Positions 44,985-56,507 of a stretch of DNA of 64,000 bases are shown here, one piece after another (positions within the stretch are counted from its first letter, which is position 1; every line of letters begins with the position of its first letter). Position numbers and translations under genes: made by a program. A model generated the notes under the pieces. The model was not told the DNA's origin, did no database searches, and saw nothing but the letters and a program-made list of their open reading frames with translations. The DNA is from Clostridioides difficile ATCC 9689 = DSM 1296. Its GTDB lineage: Bacteria; Bacillota; Clostridia; Peptostreptococcales; Peptostreptococcaceae. The DNA lies in NCBI RefSeq assembly GCF_001077535.1, contig NZ_CP011968.1, positions 3,658,001 through 3,722,000 on the forward strand, read 5' to 3'.

Positions 44985-45019
44985 AATTTACAGTAGCTTT
45001 TTTTAAGCTACTGTAAATT
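44985..45019 (-). terminator. Perfect 15-base inverted repeat between tig and clpP
   Basis: AATTTACAGTAGCTT (44985-44999) and AAGCTACTGTAAATT (45005-45019) with a T5/A5 loop. On the minus strand it is followed by AT-rich sequence rather than a clean T-run, 26 bases before the clpP start. It may be a weak terminator, a clpP leader structure, or an operator. Confidence 0.55.
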
Positions 45020-45107
45020 ATTATACGCATTTAACTAAATTATATTTGCACATCATTATATACTAAACATTTCATAACGTCAACTATATTAGTTAGCGTT
45101 TATTTTA

Positions 45108-46394
45108 TTAAGCTATTGTTGCATTATCAACTAATAAATCTATTGTTTTTCTTATTTTTATTTGACCTTTTATATCTTCTTTGTCAGCATCTCTTAAAGA
45201 AGCTTCTATTTTTTCTACTTCCATATTGTAAGCAGAAGCCATTTTTTCTAACTCAGCCTTAAATTCTTCTTCTGTTGCTTCAATTCCTTCAGCTTTAGTT
45301 ATTGCTTCTAATACTAAAGAAGACTTAACTAATTTTTTAGCATCTTCTTTTCTCTCTTCTCTTAATTCTTCCATAGTTCTACCAGTCATCTCTAGTAATT
45401 GTTGTAATCCAAATCCTTGATATTGTAATTGGTAGTTAAGTTCATTTAACATATTATCTATTTGATGTTGTATCATAACTTCTGGTATTTCTATTTCTGT
45501 ATTTTCAGCAACTTTTTCTACTACTGAATTTCTAGTTTCTGCATCTGCTCTATTTTTAGCTTCTTCTTCTAAATTAGCTCTTACATCTGCTTTTAATTCA
45601 TCTAAAGAATCAAATTCACTAGTATCTTTAGCAAATTCATCATCAAGTGCAGATAATTCTTTTACTTTTACATCATTTATTTTTACATTAAATACAACTG
45701 GTTTTCCAGCTAAATCTTGTGAGTGATATTCTTCTGGGAAAGTAACATTAACTTCTACTTCTTCACCAGCTTTTTTACCTACTAATTGTTCTTCAAATCC
45801 TGGTATAAATGTGTTTGAACCTATAACTAAGTTATAATTTTCACCTTTACCACCATCAAAAGCTACACCATTTTCAAAACCTTCGAAGTCTATTATAGCT
45901 GTATCTCCATCTTCTAAAGCTTTGTCTTCTACACTTACTAATCTGGCATTTTTTTCAACCATTTCTTGTAGTTTAGCATCAACATTTTCGTCACTTACAG
46001 TATTCTCAACCTTAGCTATTTCTATACCCTTGTAGTTTCCTAATTCAAACTCTGGTTTAACTTCTACATTAAGAACCATAACCAACCCATTGTCTTTACT
46101 TATTTCTTCTATATCTAAATCTGGATTGTCTATTGGGTCTATGTCTAATTCCTTGATAGCTTCTGGATAAACTTCTGGGAATAATATTTCTATAGCATCA
46201 TTGTAGAATATACCTTTTCCGTATTGAGTCTCTATAACAATTCTTGGAGCTTTACCTTTTCTAAATCCAGGTATATTGTATTTATTTCTGCTTTTATTAT
46301 AAGCCTTATTTACTGCTGCTTCAAATTTATTGTTATCTACTGTTATTTTTAAAGTAACTTTATTACCCTCTTTTTTAATTAGTTCTGCTTTCAT
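45108..46394 (-). CDS. tig: Trigger factor (ribosome-associated chaperone)
   Basis: A 428-residue chaperone and prolyl isomerase. The ribosome-binding signature is IPGFRKGKAPRIVIE (near residue 40), followed by an FKBP-type PPIase domain (DGDTAIIDFEGFENGVAFDGGKGENY ... key residues around 150-240) and the C-terminal helical arms. ATG 46394 follows AGGAGG; the longer reading from 46451 is not needed. It binds near the ribosomal exit tunnel and folds nascent chains, in line with the proteostasis genes downstream. Confidence 0.96.
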   Translation of the reverse strand: MKAELIKKEGNKVTLKITVDNNKFEAAVNKAYNKSRNKYNIPGFRKGKAPRIVIETQYGKGIFYNDAIEILFPEVYPEAIKELDIDPIDNPDLDIEEISKDNGLVMVLNVEVKPEFELGNYKGIEIAKVENTVSDENVDAKLQEMVEKNARLVSVEDKALEDGDTAIIDFEGFENGVAFDGGKGENYNLVIGSNTFIPGFEEQLVGKKAGEEVEVNVTFPEEYHSQDLAGKPVVFNVKINDVKVKELSALDDEFAKDTSEFDSLDELKADVRANLEEEAKNRADAETRNSVVEKVAENTEIEIPEVMIQHQIDNMLNELNYQLQYQGFGLQQLLEMTGRTMEELREERKEDAKKLVKSSLVLEAITKAEGIEATEEEFKAELEKMASAYNMEVEKIEASLRDADKEDIKGQIKIRKTIDLLVDNATIA

Positions 46395-46587
46395 CCTTCT
46401 AATCCTCCTAGTGATATTTATGTAATACCCGATAACGGTATTATAATTCATTCTATTTATAATTCAACCACTTAATTATATCACATAAGTTTTTTTATTT
46501 ACAAGTGTTCCATTAATATCGTTGTACTTATTTGATAAAATTTAATTTTTTGAGCGTTTTTTGCCATTTTTTTAGATAAATACACCT

Positions 46588-47058
46588 TTATATGCGTATT
46601 TCTTCAATTTTTATGTCATCTTCTTCTATATTCATAATGACAAAACTTTTATACGATACTCCTCTTGGAAGTGAAGTGCTTCCAGGATTTATGTAAAGTA
46701 CACCATCTTTAATTTCTCTAAATGGGGTATGGGTATGGCCAAATATAACTATATCAGCATCAACTTCAGTTGCCTTTTTTTCTAACATATTAGTTCCATA
46801 TTTTACACCATACTTATCTCCATGGCATAAGAATATGGTTTTATTTGCCACTTCAAAGACAACTTCTTCCTCAACAGCATCAAAGTCACAATTACCTTTA
46901 ACTGCAATAATACCTACATTAGTCATGCTATGAATATATCTTGAATCAGTAAAGTTATCTCCTGCATGAATTATTAGGTCACATTCTTTCAAATATGGTA
47001 TTGTTTTTTCCATATTTTTAATCATCATATGTGTGTCGCTTACTATGCCTATTTTCAT
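46588..47058 (-). CDS. YfcE/MJ0936-type metallophosphoesterase
   Basis: A 156-residue calcineurin-like phosphoesterase. Metal-binding motifs in order: DTH in GIVSDTHMM, GD in LIIHAGDNF, GNCD, and GHTH in IVIFGHTHTPF. Members hydrolyse phosphodiesters in vitro with Mn or other divalent metals; the biological substrate is unknown. Its start overlaps the stop of the rph-rdgB fusion by one base, so translation is coupled. Confidence 0.9.
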   Translation of the reverse strand: MKIGIVSDTHMMIKNMEKTIPYLKECDLIIHAGDNFTDSRYIHSMTNVGIIAVKGNCDFDAVEEEVVFEVANKTIFLCHGDKYGVKYGTNMLEKKATEVDADIVIFGHTHTPFREIKDGVLYINPGSTSLPRGVSYKSFVIMNIEEDDIKIEEIRI

Positions 47059-48407
47059 TACTTCACTACCCTTTTTATAAACTCTTGTTTCATAAGTTTT
47101 AGTGCGTTTGCTCTATGACTGATTGAATTTTTTATAACACTAGGTATTTCACCAAAAGTCTTATCATATCCTTTTACTATAAATAAGCTATCATATCCAA
47201 AACCATTTTTACCTTTTTCTTCAAATCCTATCATTCCTTCACAAATTCCTCTTACTACAAATTCTTTTCCATCAGGAAAAACTACTGCTATTGCAGAGAC
47301 GAATCTTGCATTTCTTTTGCTCATTGGTACATTTTGCATAGCTTTTAACAGTTTTTTTCTATTTTCTTCATCTGTTGCATGTTCTCCTGCATATCTAGCT
47401 GAATAAACACCAGGTTTTTTGCCTAAAGCATCTACTTCTAAGCCAGAATCATCTGATATTGCTATAAGTTTAGTCTTTTTTGCTATTGTTCTAGCTTTTA
47501 TCAACGCATTATGCTCAAATGTTTTTCCATCTTCTACTATCTCTATACCTGCTAAATCAACATCTTTTAAAGAGTACACTTTATATTCAAAATCTTTTAA
47601 GATTTCACCTATTTCTTCTAGCTTATGAGCATTATTAGTAGCAATCACTACTTCATTACCATAATCCATACCCAATATCTCATCTGCTATTTCACCTAAA
47701 GCTTCTCTTTGAAGCCTTATTAATTCTTTATTCCCTTTTTCACCTAACTCTAACAATAAATTTAAATCTGCTCTCGAAAAAGGTTTCTCTTCTCCTGTCC
47801 CCTGTACTTCTACAAACTCACACTTATCAGTCATTATTATATTCATATCTACCTGTGCTTTAGAATCTTCTTCATAACATAAATCTAGCATGTGTATTCC
47901 ATTTACAATACCAACACTAATTGCAGATACAAAATTTGTTATTGGCATCTCTTTTATTGTCTTTGCTTTATATAATTTATATATTGCTTCTGCAACTGCT
48001 ACAAATGCCCCTGTTATAGATGCAGTTCTAGTTCCACCATCTGCCTGAATCACATCACAATCTACCCAAATAGTTCTTTCTCCTAATTTATTCAAGTCTA
48101 CAACAGACCTTATTGCTCTTCCTATTAACCTCTGTATTTCTTGTGTTCTTCCATCAATTTTTCCCCTAGATGCATCTCTTATCTTTCTTTGTTGTGTTGC
48201 TCTTGGTAGCATAGAATATTCAGCATTTATCCATCCAGTACCACTATTTCTTAAAAAAGGAGGAACTTTTTCTTCCACTGATGCAGTGCATATAACCTTT
48301 GTCTCTCCCATTTCTATAAGAACAGAACCTTCTGCATACTTTGTATAATCTCTAGTTATCTTTACAGGTCTTATCTGTTCATTACTTCTATCATAACTTC
48401 TGGTCAT
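47058..48407 (-). CDS. rph: Fusion of ribonuclease PH and RdgB/HAM1 XTP/dITP pyrophosphatase
   Basis: A 449-residue bifunctional protein. Residues 1-about 247 are RNase PH, which trims tRNA 3' ends phosphorolytically ([38 protein letters not shown]). After the junction near [22 protein letters not shown] the rest (about 200 residues) is a HAM1-like nucleotide pyrophosphatase that removes inosine and xanthosine triphosphates ([34 protein letters not shown]). The two are separate neighbours in many Firmicutes; here they read through as one frame. The downstream phosphoesterase overlaps by one base. Confidence 0.94.
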   Translation of the reverse strand: MTRSYDRSNEQIRPVKITRDYTKYAEGSVLIEMGETKVICTASVEEKVPPFLRNSGTGWINAEYSMLPRATQQRKIRDASRGKIDGRTQEIQRLIGRAIRSVVDLNKLGERTIWVDCDVIQADGGTRTASITGAFVAVAEAIYKLYKAKTIKEMPITNFVSAISVGIVNGIHMLDLCYEEDSKAQVDMNIIMTDKCEFVEVQGTGEEKPFSRADLNLLLELGEKGNKELIRLQREALGEIADEILGMDYGNEVVIATNNAHKLEEIGEILKDFEYKVYSLKDVDLAGIEIVEDGKTFEHNALIKARTIAKKTKLIAISDDSGLEVDALGKKPGVYSARYAGEHATDEENRKKLLKAMQNVPMSKRNARFVSAIAVVFPDGKEFVVRGICEGMIGFEEKGKNGFGYDSLFIVKGYDKTFGEIPSVIKNSISHRANALKLMKQEFIKRVVK

Positions 48408-48566
48408 TTTTTATATCCTTTCTCATATTTTTTATTTTTTATAAATTTATTTTTATAATTTTTAATTTTGTCAAATATTAATTATTGTCATTTTTCGTAA
48501 TCTTATTAGCTTACTGAACTATTCTATCATTAATTATAGTAGTTTTCTACTAAATTAAGCGACTTT

Positions 48567-50612
<2,046 letters not shown>

Positions 50613-50711
50613 TTAAAATTAAATTATTTTGAAATTTCCCTATAATTAATTATCTCCTATTTATATATTTTTTAGTATATCACTTTTTTGGCTTTAAATT
50701 TATTACAAAAA

Positions 50712-50751
50712 AAACTCTTATTAGTATCTTTAATACGACTAATAAGAGTTT
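50712..50751 (-). terminator. Terminator of the 2-hydroxyacid dehydrogenase gene
   Basis: AAACTCTTATTAGT (50712-50725) and ACTAATAAGAGTTT (50738-50751) are perfect 14-base arms, with T-runs on both sides. Confidence 0.9.
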
Positions 50752-50776
50752 TTATTTTTATCAAAATTTTTTATTT

Positions 50777-51715
50777 TTAATAGCCTCTTGATATGTCTAC
50801 AACATTATCTACAGGTTTATTCTCCATTATATAGTGTTTCAAATTATTATAAACCATATTAAATGTTCTCTCTTTGTTTTTATCTGACACCCAAGAATTA
50901 TGAGGAGTTACTATGACATTTTCGCACTCCCACAACTTATTGTCCTTGTTTAAAGGTTCACTTTCAAATACGTCTAATGCTACCCCTCTAAATTTCTCTA
51001 CACATTCTTCTAAATCTTTCTGATTAACTGTATTTCCTCTACCTACATTTATAAATACAGAACCATCTTTCATAAGTTTAAACATATCTTTGTTTACTAT
51101 TCCATCTGTACTTTTTGTAGAAGGCATTGCTACAACTACTATATCACATTCTTCAAATACAATATTCATATCCTCAGTAGCAAAACACTTATCAAAGTAT
51201 TTTTTACTACTTCCATCAGTATTGACACCCCATATTTCTACACCAAAAGCTTTTAATCTTTTTGCTGCTTCTGAAGATATAGTACCTGTTCCTAAAAATC
51301 CAACTCTTTGTCCATACAATTCTGATACAGAAAAATCCATCTTCCATTCTTTATTTTGTTGTTGTTTAAAAAATTTTGCACTATTTTTATATATTTCTAA
51401 AATATACAATACAATACTTTCACCAATAGGTACACTATATCCGCCTCTATTATTAGCTATCTTAATATTTCTCTTCAATACCTCTTCTTTTGGAAGTTGG
51501 TCTATACCTACACTAGTTGTCTGTATATATTGTAAATTTTTCATCTTAGAAATATCTAATCTCTCAAATGGATTGTATGTAACTAGTACATCTGCTGTAT
51601 TTACATCCTCATTATTTTCAATACTATCTTCAGAGTAATGTATGACATCATAGCCTAATTCTCTTATTTTATCAAATTTTTCTTTTCCATAATTTATTGT
51701 AAATAAAACTTTCAT
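50777..51715 (-). CDS. D-isomer-specific 2-hydroxyacid dehydrogenase family protein
   Basis: A 312-residue NAD-dependent dehydrogenase. The nucleotide-binding loop is GFLGTGTISSEAAKRL, where the third Gly of GxGxxG is Ser. The catalytic Arg is in FINVGRGNTVN, followed by Glu in DVFESEPL and His in VTPHNSW. The N-terminal region lacks strong similarity to named members such as lactate or phosphoglycerate dehydrogenase. ATG 51715 follows GGAGGAG; a longer reading is rejected. The substrate is unknown. Confidence 0.88.
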   Translation of the reverse strand: MKVLFTINYGKEKFDKIRELGYDVIHYSEDSIENNEDVNTADVLVTYNPFERLDISKMKNLQYIQTTSVGIDQLPKEEVLKRNIKIANNRGGYSVPIGESIVLYILEIYKNSAKFFKQQQNKEWKMDFSVSELYGQRVGFLGTGTISSEAAKRLKAFGVEIWGVNTDGSSKKYFDKCFATEDMNIVFEECDIVVVAMPSTKSTDGIVNKDMFKLMKDGSVFINVGRGNTVNQKDLEECVEKFRGVALDVFESEPLNKDNKLWECENVIVTPHNSWVSDKNKERTFNMVYNNLKHYIMENKPVDNVVDISRGY

Positions 51716-51816
51716 CTCAAATCTCCTCCATCTACCCACATTTAAAATTTTATATTCTAAAATATAATATGATACTCAATGTACATTAGTTAAAATTACT
51801 ATAAGATATCTTAAAT

Positions 51817-52239
51817 TTACTTATGTTCAATTGTTTTTCCTAAAGACATAGCATTACGTTCTTGAACTAAATTTTCTATTAAATTATTCAATGTCCAATC
51901 AATAGATGTCTCTGTTACCATAGCTGTAAAAGGTCTATTTATTCTCACTTTTTTTAGCCCTTCTAAAAATGCATTTACTTGTGTGCTTGGAGTGTTATTA
52001 AATATTACAGACTTACTCTTAATCCCATTTTCACATTCATTTGATATATTTCCATCTAAAATGTCTCTTATTATATTCTCTCCATTTTTATCACTTAAGA
52101 TGATATGGTCTCTTATTACAGCAAAGTTACTTACGTTTTTAATTAATGATAATTCTTTTTTATTAAAGTTTACAAGCATAATACACTTCCTGTTGTGTAT
52201 TTTATCTAGGTTATTATTATTTATTTTTTCAAATGACAT
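51817..52239 (-). CDS. DUF3783-family protein
   Basis: About 140 residues, soluble. The C-terminal part carries the DUF3783-like signature: VIFNNTPSTQVNAFLEGLKK, INRPFTAMVTETSIDWTLNNLI and ENLVQERNAMS. Family function is unknown. ATG 52239 lies 8 bases after AAGGA; the ATG at 52248 is too close. It is followed at 101 bases by the 2-hydroxyacid dehydrogenase on the same strand. Confidence 0.78.
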   Translation of the reverse strand: MSFEKINNNNLDKIHNRKCIMLVNFNKKELSLIKNVSNFAVIRDHIILSDKNGENIIRDILDGNISNECENGIKSKSVIFNNTPSTQVNAFLEGLKKVRINRPFTAMVTETSIDWTLNNLIENLVQERNAMSLGKTIEHK

Positions 52240-52426
52240 TTTATCCATCCTTTCATTTATTTATATACTTTAATTTACCCCATACATTTAAAATAATCAA
52301 TTTTTATAGTTAATTTTTATATTAATACCCAAATTATATTTAAATAGTTAGGCTATCCAAAACTAATATATAAAATTAGAATAATTAGATTAATATCTAC
52401 AAATCATAACCTAAAGGAGAGATACC

Positions 52427-53710
52427 ATGAATACATTACTAAACAATAAATTTAGCATTAAAAACTTTTCAAATGCTTGGGTTATAGTACTTGGTTGTAT
52501 GTTAATACAAGCTGTTCCATTTAGTATTGTAGCAAGTATACAGCCTCAATTTATAAGTTATGTTGTAGAAGGAGAAGGCTTTAGTTTAGCTTCTTTTTCT
52601 CTAATATTCACTATTGGTACTATTGCCTCAGCAATTGCATCACCTTTTATAGGTGTATTATTTTCTAAAGTCAATATTAAGATACTATATTTATTAGGTT
52701 GTATAATTTCTAGTATTGCTTTTGCTACTTTTTCTATATGTACTGAACTATGGCAATTTTACACTGTATCATGTATTGTTCAAATTGGCGCTACAATTAT
52801 ATCTGCTATAGGAATACCTGTTTTAATAAGTGCTTGGTTTGATGAAGAAAGCAAAGGAAAAGCTTTGGGCTTTGCTTTTGCTGGTGGTTCTATTGGTAGT
52901 ATATTTCTACAACCACTTGCAGTTCGCTTATTAGCAACTCAAGGATACAGTCGTTCTTATCTAATATTTGGAATTATAGCATTAATAGTTGGTATACCTG
53001 TAATATTATTTATACTCAGGATGCCTAAAGATATTAATGAAAAGGTAAAATCTAAAGGTAAAAAAGAGAAAGCATCTGATAAAATTTCTCCTTCAGTATG
53101 GGGTTATACATTAAAAGAAGCTAAAAAAATTAAATATTTTTGGATTATGACTATTGGATTTATATTTGTTGGTATATATGTTTCATCATTATCTGTACAA
53201 TATCCAACTTATCTTAGAAATTATCTAAATCCTATTCTAATAGGAACAGTAGGCTCCACATTTGCTTTATTTGCTCTCATTGGTAATTTATTTGGAGGAT
53301 TATTGTTTGATAAATTCGGTCAAACAAAGCCACTTATTATATCTTTTGTATTGGTTCTTATAGCAACTTTATCATTACTATTGGTAGATAAATCTTCTAC
53401 TTTTGCATTTGTATTTGCCATTTTGAAAGGTCTTTCTGTATTTGCTTATATGATTGGTCCTGCTTATTTAACTGGCTCTTTCTTTGGTCAAAAGGAGTTT
53501 GGTAGCATATATGGAATCGTACAATTAATTTTTGCAGTGGGATTTGCATTAGGTTCAACATTATTTGGATTGTTAGTTGATAATTTTGGATACAGATTTT
53601 CTTGGTCTATTATAATTTTATCAGTTATAATTGCCTATACTTTACTTATTATAACTTCTATAGGAATGAAAAAATTGAATAAAGAAAGATTAGATAAACT
53701 AATGCAATAA
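52427..53710 (+). CDS. OFA-family MFS transporter
   Basis: A 427-residue protein with 12 predicted membrane helices and a long central loop (about residues 205-225, KVKSKGKKEKASDKISP). Motifs NAWVIVLGCMLIQAVPFSI and GFAFAGGSIGSIFLQPLAVRLL, plus the second-half GNLFGGLLFDKFGQTKPL, resemble the oxalate/formate antiporter (OFA) branch. It is convergent with the formate dehydrogenase-hydrogenase operon and shares its terminator. A role in formate or another carboxylate is attractive but unproven. ATG 52427 follows AAGGAGAG. Confidence 0.85.
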   Translation: MNTLLNNKFSIKNFSNAWVIVLGCMLIQAVPFSIVASIQPQFISYVVEGEGFSLASFSLIFTIGTIASAIASPFIGVLFSKVNIKILYLLGCIISSIAFATFSICTELWQFYTVSCIVQIGATIISAIGIPVLISAWFDEESKGKALGFAFAGGSIGSIFLQPLAVRLLATQGYSRSYLIFGIIALIVGIPVILFILRMPKDINEKVKSKGKKEKASDKISPSVWGYTLKEAKKIKYFWIMTIGFIFVGIYVSSLSVQYPTYLRNYLNPILIGTVGSTFALFALIGNLFGGLLFDKFGQTKPLIISFVLVLIATLSLLLVDKSSTFAFVFAILKGLSVFAYMIGPAYLTGSFFGQKEFGSIYGIVQLIFAVGFALGSTLFGLLVDNFGYRFSWSIIILSVIIAYTLLIITSIGMKKLNKERLDKLMQ

Positions 53711-53740
53711 TTGATTTTTAGATATATAAATATTATAATA

Positions 53741-53784
53741 AAAAAGATGGAGCTTTTAATCATAAATAAAACTCCATCTTTTTT
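53741..53784 (-). terminator. Bidirectional terminator for the MFS gene and the formate-hydrogenase operon
   Basis: AAAAAGATGGAG (53741-53752) and CTCCATCTTTTT (53772-53783) with flanking A and T runs on both strands, lying between convergent gene ends. Confidence 0.88.
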
Positions 53785-53787
53785 ATA

Positions 53788-54303
53788 TTACAATATAGCT
53801 AATTTTCTCTTATTTTTAACTTTACTATCTATATCCTCATCCTTAACTATAGTAAATGCCTTAGTTGGACAAACATTTACACATGCAGGCCCTTCTGGCG
53901 ATTCTATACAAAAATCACACTTATTTGCTGTCATTCTTTCTCTAAAGCAAAGCTTTCCTTCATCTACATCTTTTAATGTAACTATGTCTATTGCACCTAT
54001 AGGACATGCTAACATACAAGTCTTACATCCTATACAATTTTCTTCATTGATTTTTATTGTGTTACCAACCCTAACTATACCACCATTTGGACATGCCTTT
54101 GCACAAGGAGCATCTTCACAATGTCTACACTGTATTGGAGCACTTACTTCTTTTGTCTTTATGACAGAAAGTTTTGGATTAAAATTTATTTCATCTGGAT
54201 TTTGGTAAAAAATATCTTCATCTGAATGTGCAACTACACATCCTATCATACAAGTTCTACATCCTATGCATTTATCAGGGTCTGCTATAACAAAATAGTT
54301 CAT
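53788..54303 (-). CDS. HycB/HydN-like four-cluster ferredoxin subunit (second copy)
   Basis: A 171-residue iron-sulfur protein with four [4Fe-4S] sites: CIGCRTCMIGC, CRHCEDAPCAKACP, CIGCKTCMLACP and CDFCIESPEGPACVNVCP. HycB/HydN proteins carry electrons between formate dehydrogenase and hydrogenase. ATG 54303 overlaps the stop of the hydrogenase gene (TGATG), so translation is coupled; a GTG at 54306 is rejected. It is the last gene of the operon. Confidence 0.93.
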   Translation of the reverse strand: MNYFVIADPDKCIGCRTCMIGCVVAHSDEDIFYQNPDEINFNPKLSVIKTKEVSAPIQCRHCEDAPCAKACPNGGIVRVGNTIKINEENCIGCKTCMLACPIGAIDIVTLKDVDEGKLCFRERMTANKCDFCIESPEGPACVNVCPTKAFTIVKDEDIDSKVKNKRKLAIL

Positions 54304-55679
54304 CACTTAGCCACTTCCTTTCCTATACAATATGTAGTGTGTAATAGATGATGAGATTTTTCTCCTAATGGTTCTACCAGATATTCATCATACAGTTTTT
54401 TAATATCAGGATTCTCATGAGATTTTCTAATTGCTAAATGTTCATCATGCACGTATGTTGCTTTTGTTCTATTTTCATAAGCCAATTCCTTATATTCTTC
54501 TAGTAAAATTTTTGGTTGACCTCCACCACTTACACACCCAACAGGACAAGTCATAACTTCAATAAAATCTACATCTAATTTTCCTTTTTCCAAGTCTTCA
54601 AGCACTGGTATTACATTTTTTAATCCACTTACTACTCCAACTCTTAAGTCTAAGTCTCCTATTTTAATAGTTGACTTTCTAAAACCATTTTCTCCTCTTA
54701 CTTGTTTTACTTCTACATCAGGAATACTTTCTCCAGTTATAAGCTCATATCCTGTTCTTATAGCAGCTTCCATAACCCCACCAGTAACACCAAAGATAGT
54801 TCCAGCTCCACTATAACTACCTAAAGGACTATCAAATTTTTCTTCTCTTAAATTTTTAAAATCAATTCCCATGTCTTTTATTAAATAAGCTAGTTCTCTA
54901 GTAGTTAATACTACATCTACATCTCTATATCCACTAGAATCCATTTCTTCTCTATCACATTCATATTTTTTACATGTACATGGCATTATAGAAACACTAA
55001 ATATCTTTGATGCATCTACATTATTTATCTCTGCACCATAAGTTTTAAATATTGCACCACCCATCTGCTGAGGTGATTTACAAGAAGATAAATGATTAGT
55101 TAATTTAGGATAATTTTTTTCCATGAATTTTACCCAAGCTGGACAACAAGATGTAAACATTGGAAGAGTTCCACCTTCTGTCACTCTTTTAATTAATTCA
55201 CTACCTTCTTCCATTATAGTTAAATCTGCTGCAAAATTAGTATCGTAGACTCTATCAAAATTTAAAGCTCTAAGTGCTGCTGCCATTTTCCCAGCACCTA
55301 AGTATCCTAAATAATATCCGAAATCTTCTCCTAAAGCAACTCTAACTGCTGGTGCACATTGGACCATAGTGAATACATTTGGGTCACTTAAAGCTTTCTT
55401 CACCTTATCTATATCACATACATTGTATGCTGCAAATATAGGTTCATTTATAGACTCTGGTATCTCTCTTTCTTGTTTTTTCTCTTGTAAAAACTCAAAT
55501 CCTTCATCTATAACTGAGGCATAAGATTTACAAGTTTGAACACATTGACCGCACATAACACATCTATCTAAATTTATCTCTTGTGGCTTTCCCTCTTCAC
55601 CTTCAATAGCATTTACTGGACAGACCTTTGAACATTCTCTACATCCAGTACATAAATCCTTATCTATATTTATTATCAT
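54303..55679 (-). CDS. hydA: [FeFe] hydrogenase
   Basis: A 458-residue iron-only hydrogenase. Two N-terminal [4Fe-4S] clusters (CTGCRECSKVCP and CVMCGQCVQTC) lead to the H-cluster domain. All three H-cluster motifs are intact: L1 TSCCPAW, L2 MPCTCKKYE and L3 EVMTCPVGCVSGGGQP. A small-subunit-like C-terminal tail is fused. ATG 55679 is preferred over GTG 55688. Flanking HycB-like genes and FdhF upstream match the Acetobacterium woodii hydrogen-dependent CO2 reductase arrangement rather than a stand-alone hydrogenase. The maturases HydE/F/G are not in this window. Confidence 0.95.
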   Translation of the reverse strand: MIINIDKDLCTGCRECSKVCPVNAIEGEEGKPQEINLDRCVMCGQCVQTCKSYASVIDEGFEFLQEKKQEREIPESINEPIFAAYNVCDIDKVKKALSDPNVFTMVQCAPAVRVALGEDFGYYLGYLGAGKMAAALRALNFDRVYDTNFAADLTIMEEGSELIKRVTEGGTLPMFTSCCPAWVKFMEKNYPKLTNHLSSCKSPQQMGGAIFKTYGAEINNVDASKIFSVSIMPCTCKKYECDREEMDSSGYRDVDVVLTTRELAYLIKDMGIDFKNLREEKFDSPLGSYSGAGTIFGVTGGVMEAAIRTGYELITGESIPDVEVKQVRGENGFRKSTIKIGDLDLRVGVVSGLKNVIPVLEDLEKGKLDVDFIEVMTCPVGCVSGGGQPKILLEEYKELAYENRTKATYVHDEHLAIRKSHENPDIKKLYDEYLVEPLGEKSHHLLHTTYCIGKEVAK

Positions 55680-55703
55680 AAACGTCACCTACCCCTGTAT
55701 CCT

Positions 55704-56255
55704 TTATTTATTTGTTAACAATAAACTAAGTGCAGCTTGTCTATTCTTAGCTTTTTTGTCATCTATTGGAGTAACAAGTTTTAATGCTTCCTGAGGACAT
55801 GCACTTATACAAGCTATTTTTTCATTGTCTTTACATAAGTCACATTTATAAGCTATCTTCTTATTTTCATCTAAAATTACTTGTTCTACTTCTTTACCAT
55901 CTTCATATTGTGGAAGTAAGTCTATAGCTCCAAAAGGACATGCTAGCAGACAAGTTTTACATCCTATACACTTTTCTTCATTTACAGACATAATATTGTT
56001 TTCTTTAACTATAGCTTTTTGTGGACATGAGTTTAAACAAGGAGCATCTTCACAATGTCTACACTGTATTGGCATACAGAAATTGTCACCTTTTACTAAG
56101 TAAAGTCTAGGTATAACAGGTATATCAACTGTTCCAACTGTATAACCCACATTATTATGCTGATTATGCATTGTAAAACAAGCTACTTCACAAGCTCTAC
56201 AACCTGTACATTTGTTTGGGTCTGCTATTACAAAAGAGCCTATTTTATTTTTCAT
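55704..56255 (-). CDS. HycB/HydN-like four-cluster ferredoxin subunit (first copy)
   Basis: A 183-residue electron carrier with CTGCRACEVACF, CRHCEDAPCLNSCP, CIGCKTCLLACP and CDLCKDNEKIACISACP. It is a paralogue of the gene at 53788, slightly longer, with a different linker before the second cluster. It probably bridges FdhF to HydA. ATG 56255 follows an AAAGGTGGG-type site; hydA begins 24 bases downstream. Confidence 0.93.
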   Translation of the reverse strand: MKNKIGSFVIADPNKCTGCRACEVACFTMHNQHNNVGYTVGTVDIPVIPRLYLVKGDNFCMPIQCRHCEDAPCLNSCPQKAIVKENNIMSVNEEKCIGCKTCLLACPFGAIDLLPQYEDGKEVEQVILDENKKIAYKCDLCKDNEKIACISACPQEALKLVTPIDDKKAKNRQAALSLLLTNK

Positions 56256-56291
56256 ATTATCCCACCTTTCAATTTGTATATTTCCAACCCT

Positions 56292-56507
56292 CTAGTTATT
56301 TTCATCATATATATTTATATATTTCACTATTTTCTCAGTACTTATATTTCGTTTACATTTTTTGCACAAATTGTATGTGTTATTATATACCTTATCAGTA
56401 TCATCAATTAATACTCCACAGATTTCACACTTTGAATATCTTTGCTCTTCTTTTTTAGTACACATATATTCATTCTCACTTTTTGATAACTCTCTGTGGA
56501 TTTGCAT
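56292..56507 (-). CDS. Small zinc-ribbon-like protein in the formate-hydrogenase operon
   Basis: A protein of up to 71 residues with two CxxC pairs, CEICG and CKKCK, spaced by 23 residues, the signature of a small zinc ribbon or rubredoxin-like knuckle. The start is uncertain: ATG 56507 overlaps the end of fdhD by 32 bases, while ATG 56465 lies outside it. The gene sits between fdhD and the first hycB, all on the same strand, so it is probably co-expressed. I recognise no named family. It could help metal or cluster assembly, which is inference from position. Confidence 0.65.
   Translation of the reverse strand: MQIHRELSKSENEYMCTKKEEQRYSKCEICGVLIDDTDKVYNNTYNLCKKCKRNISTEKIVKYINIYDENN

Noticed and set aside
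51090-51638. Plus-strand frame of 182 codons opposite the 2-hydroxyacid dehydrogenase
   Set aside because: Shadow frame; the minus strand carries a complete enzyme with catalytic motifs.
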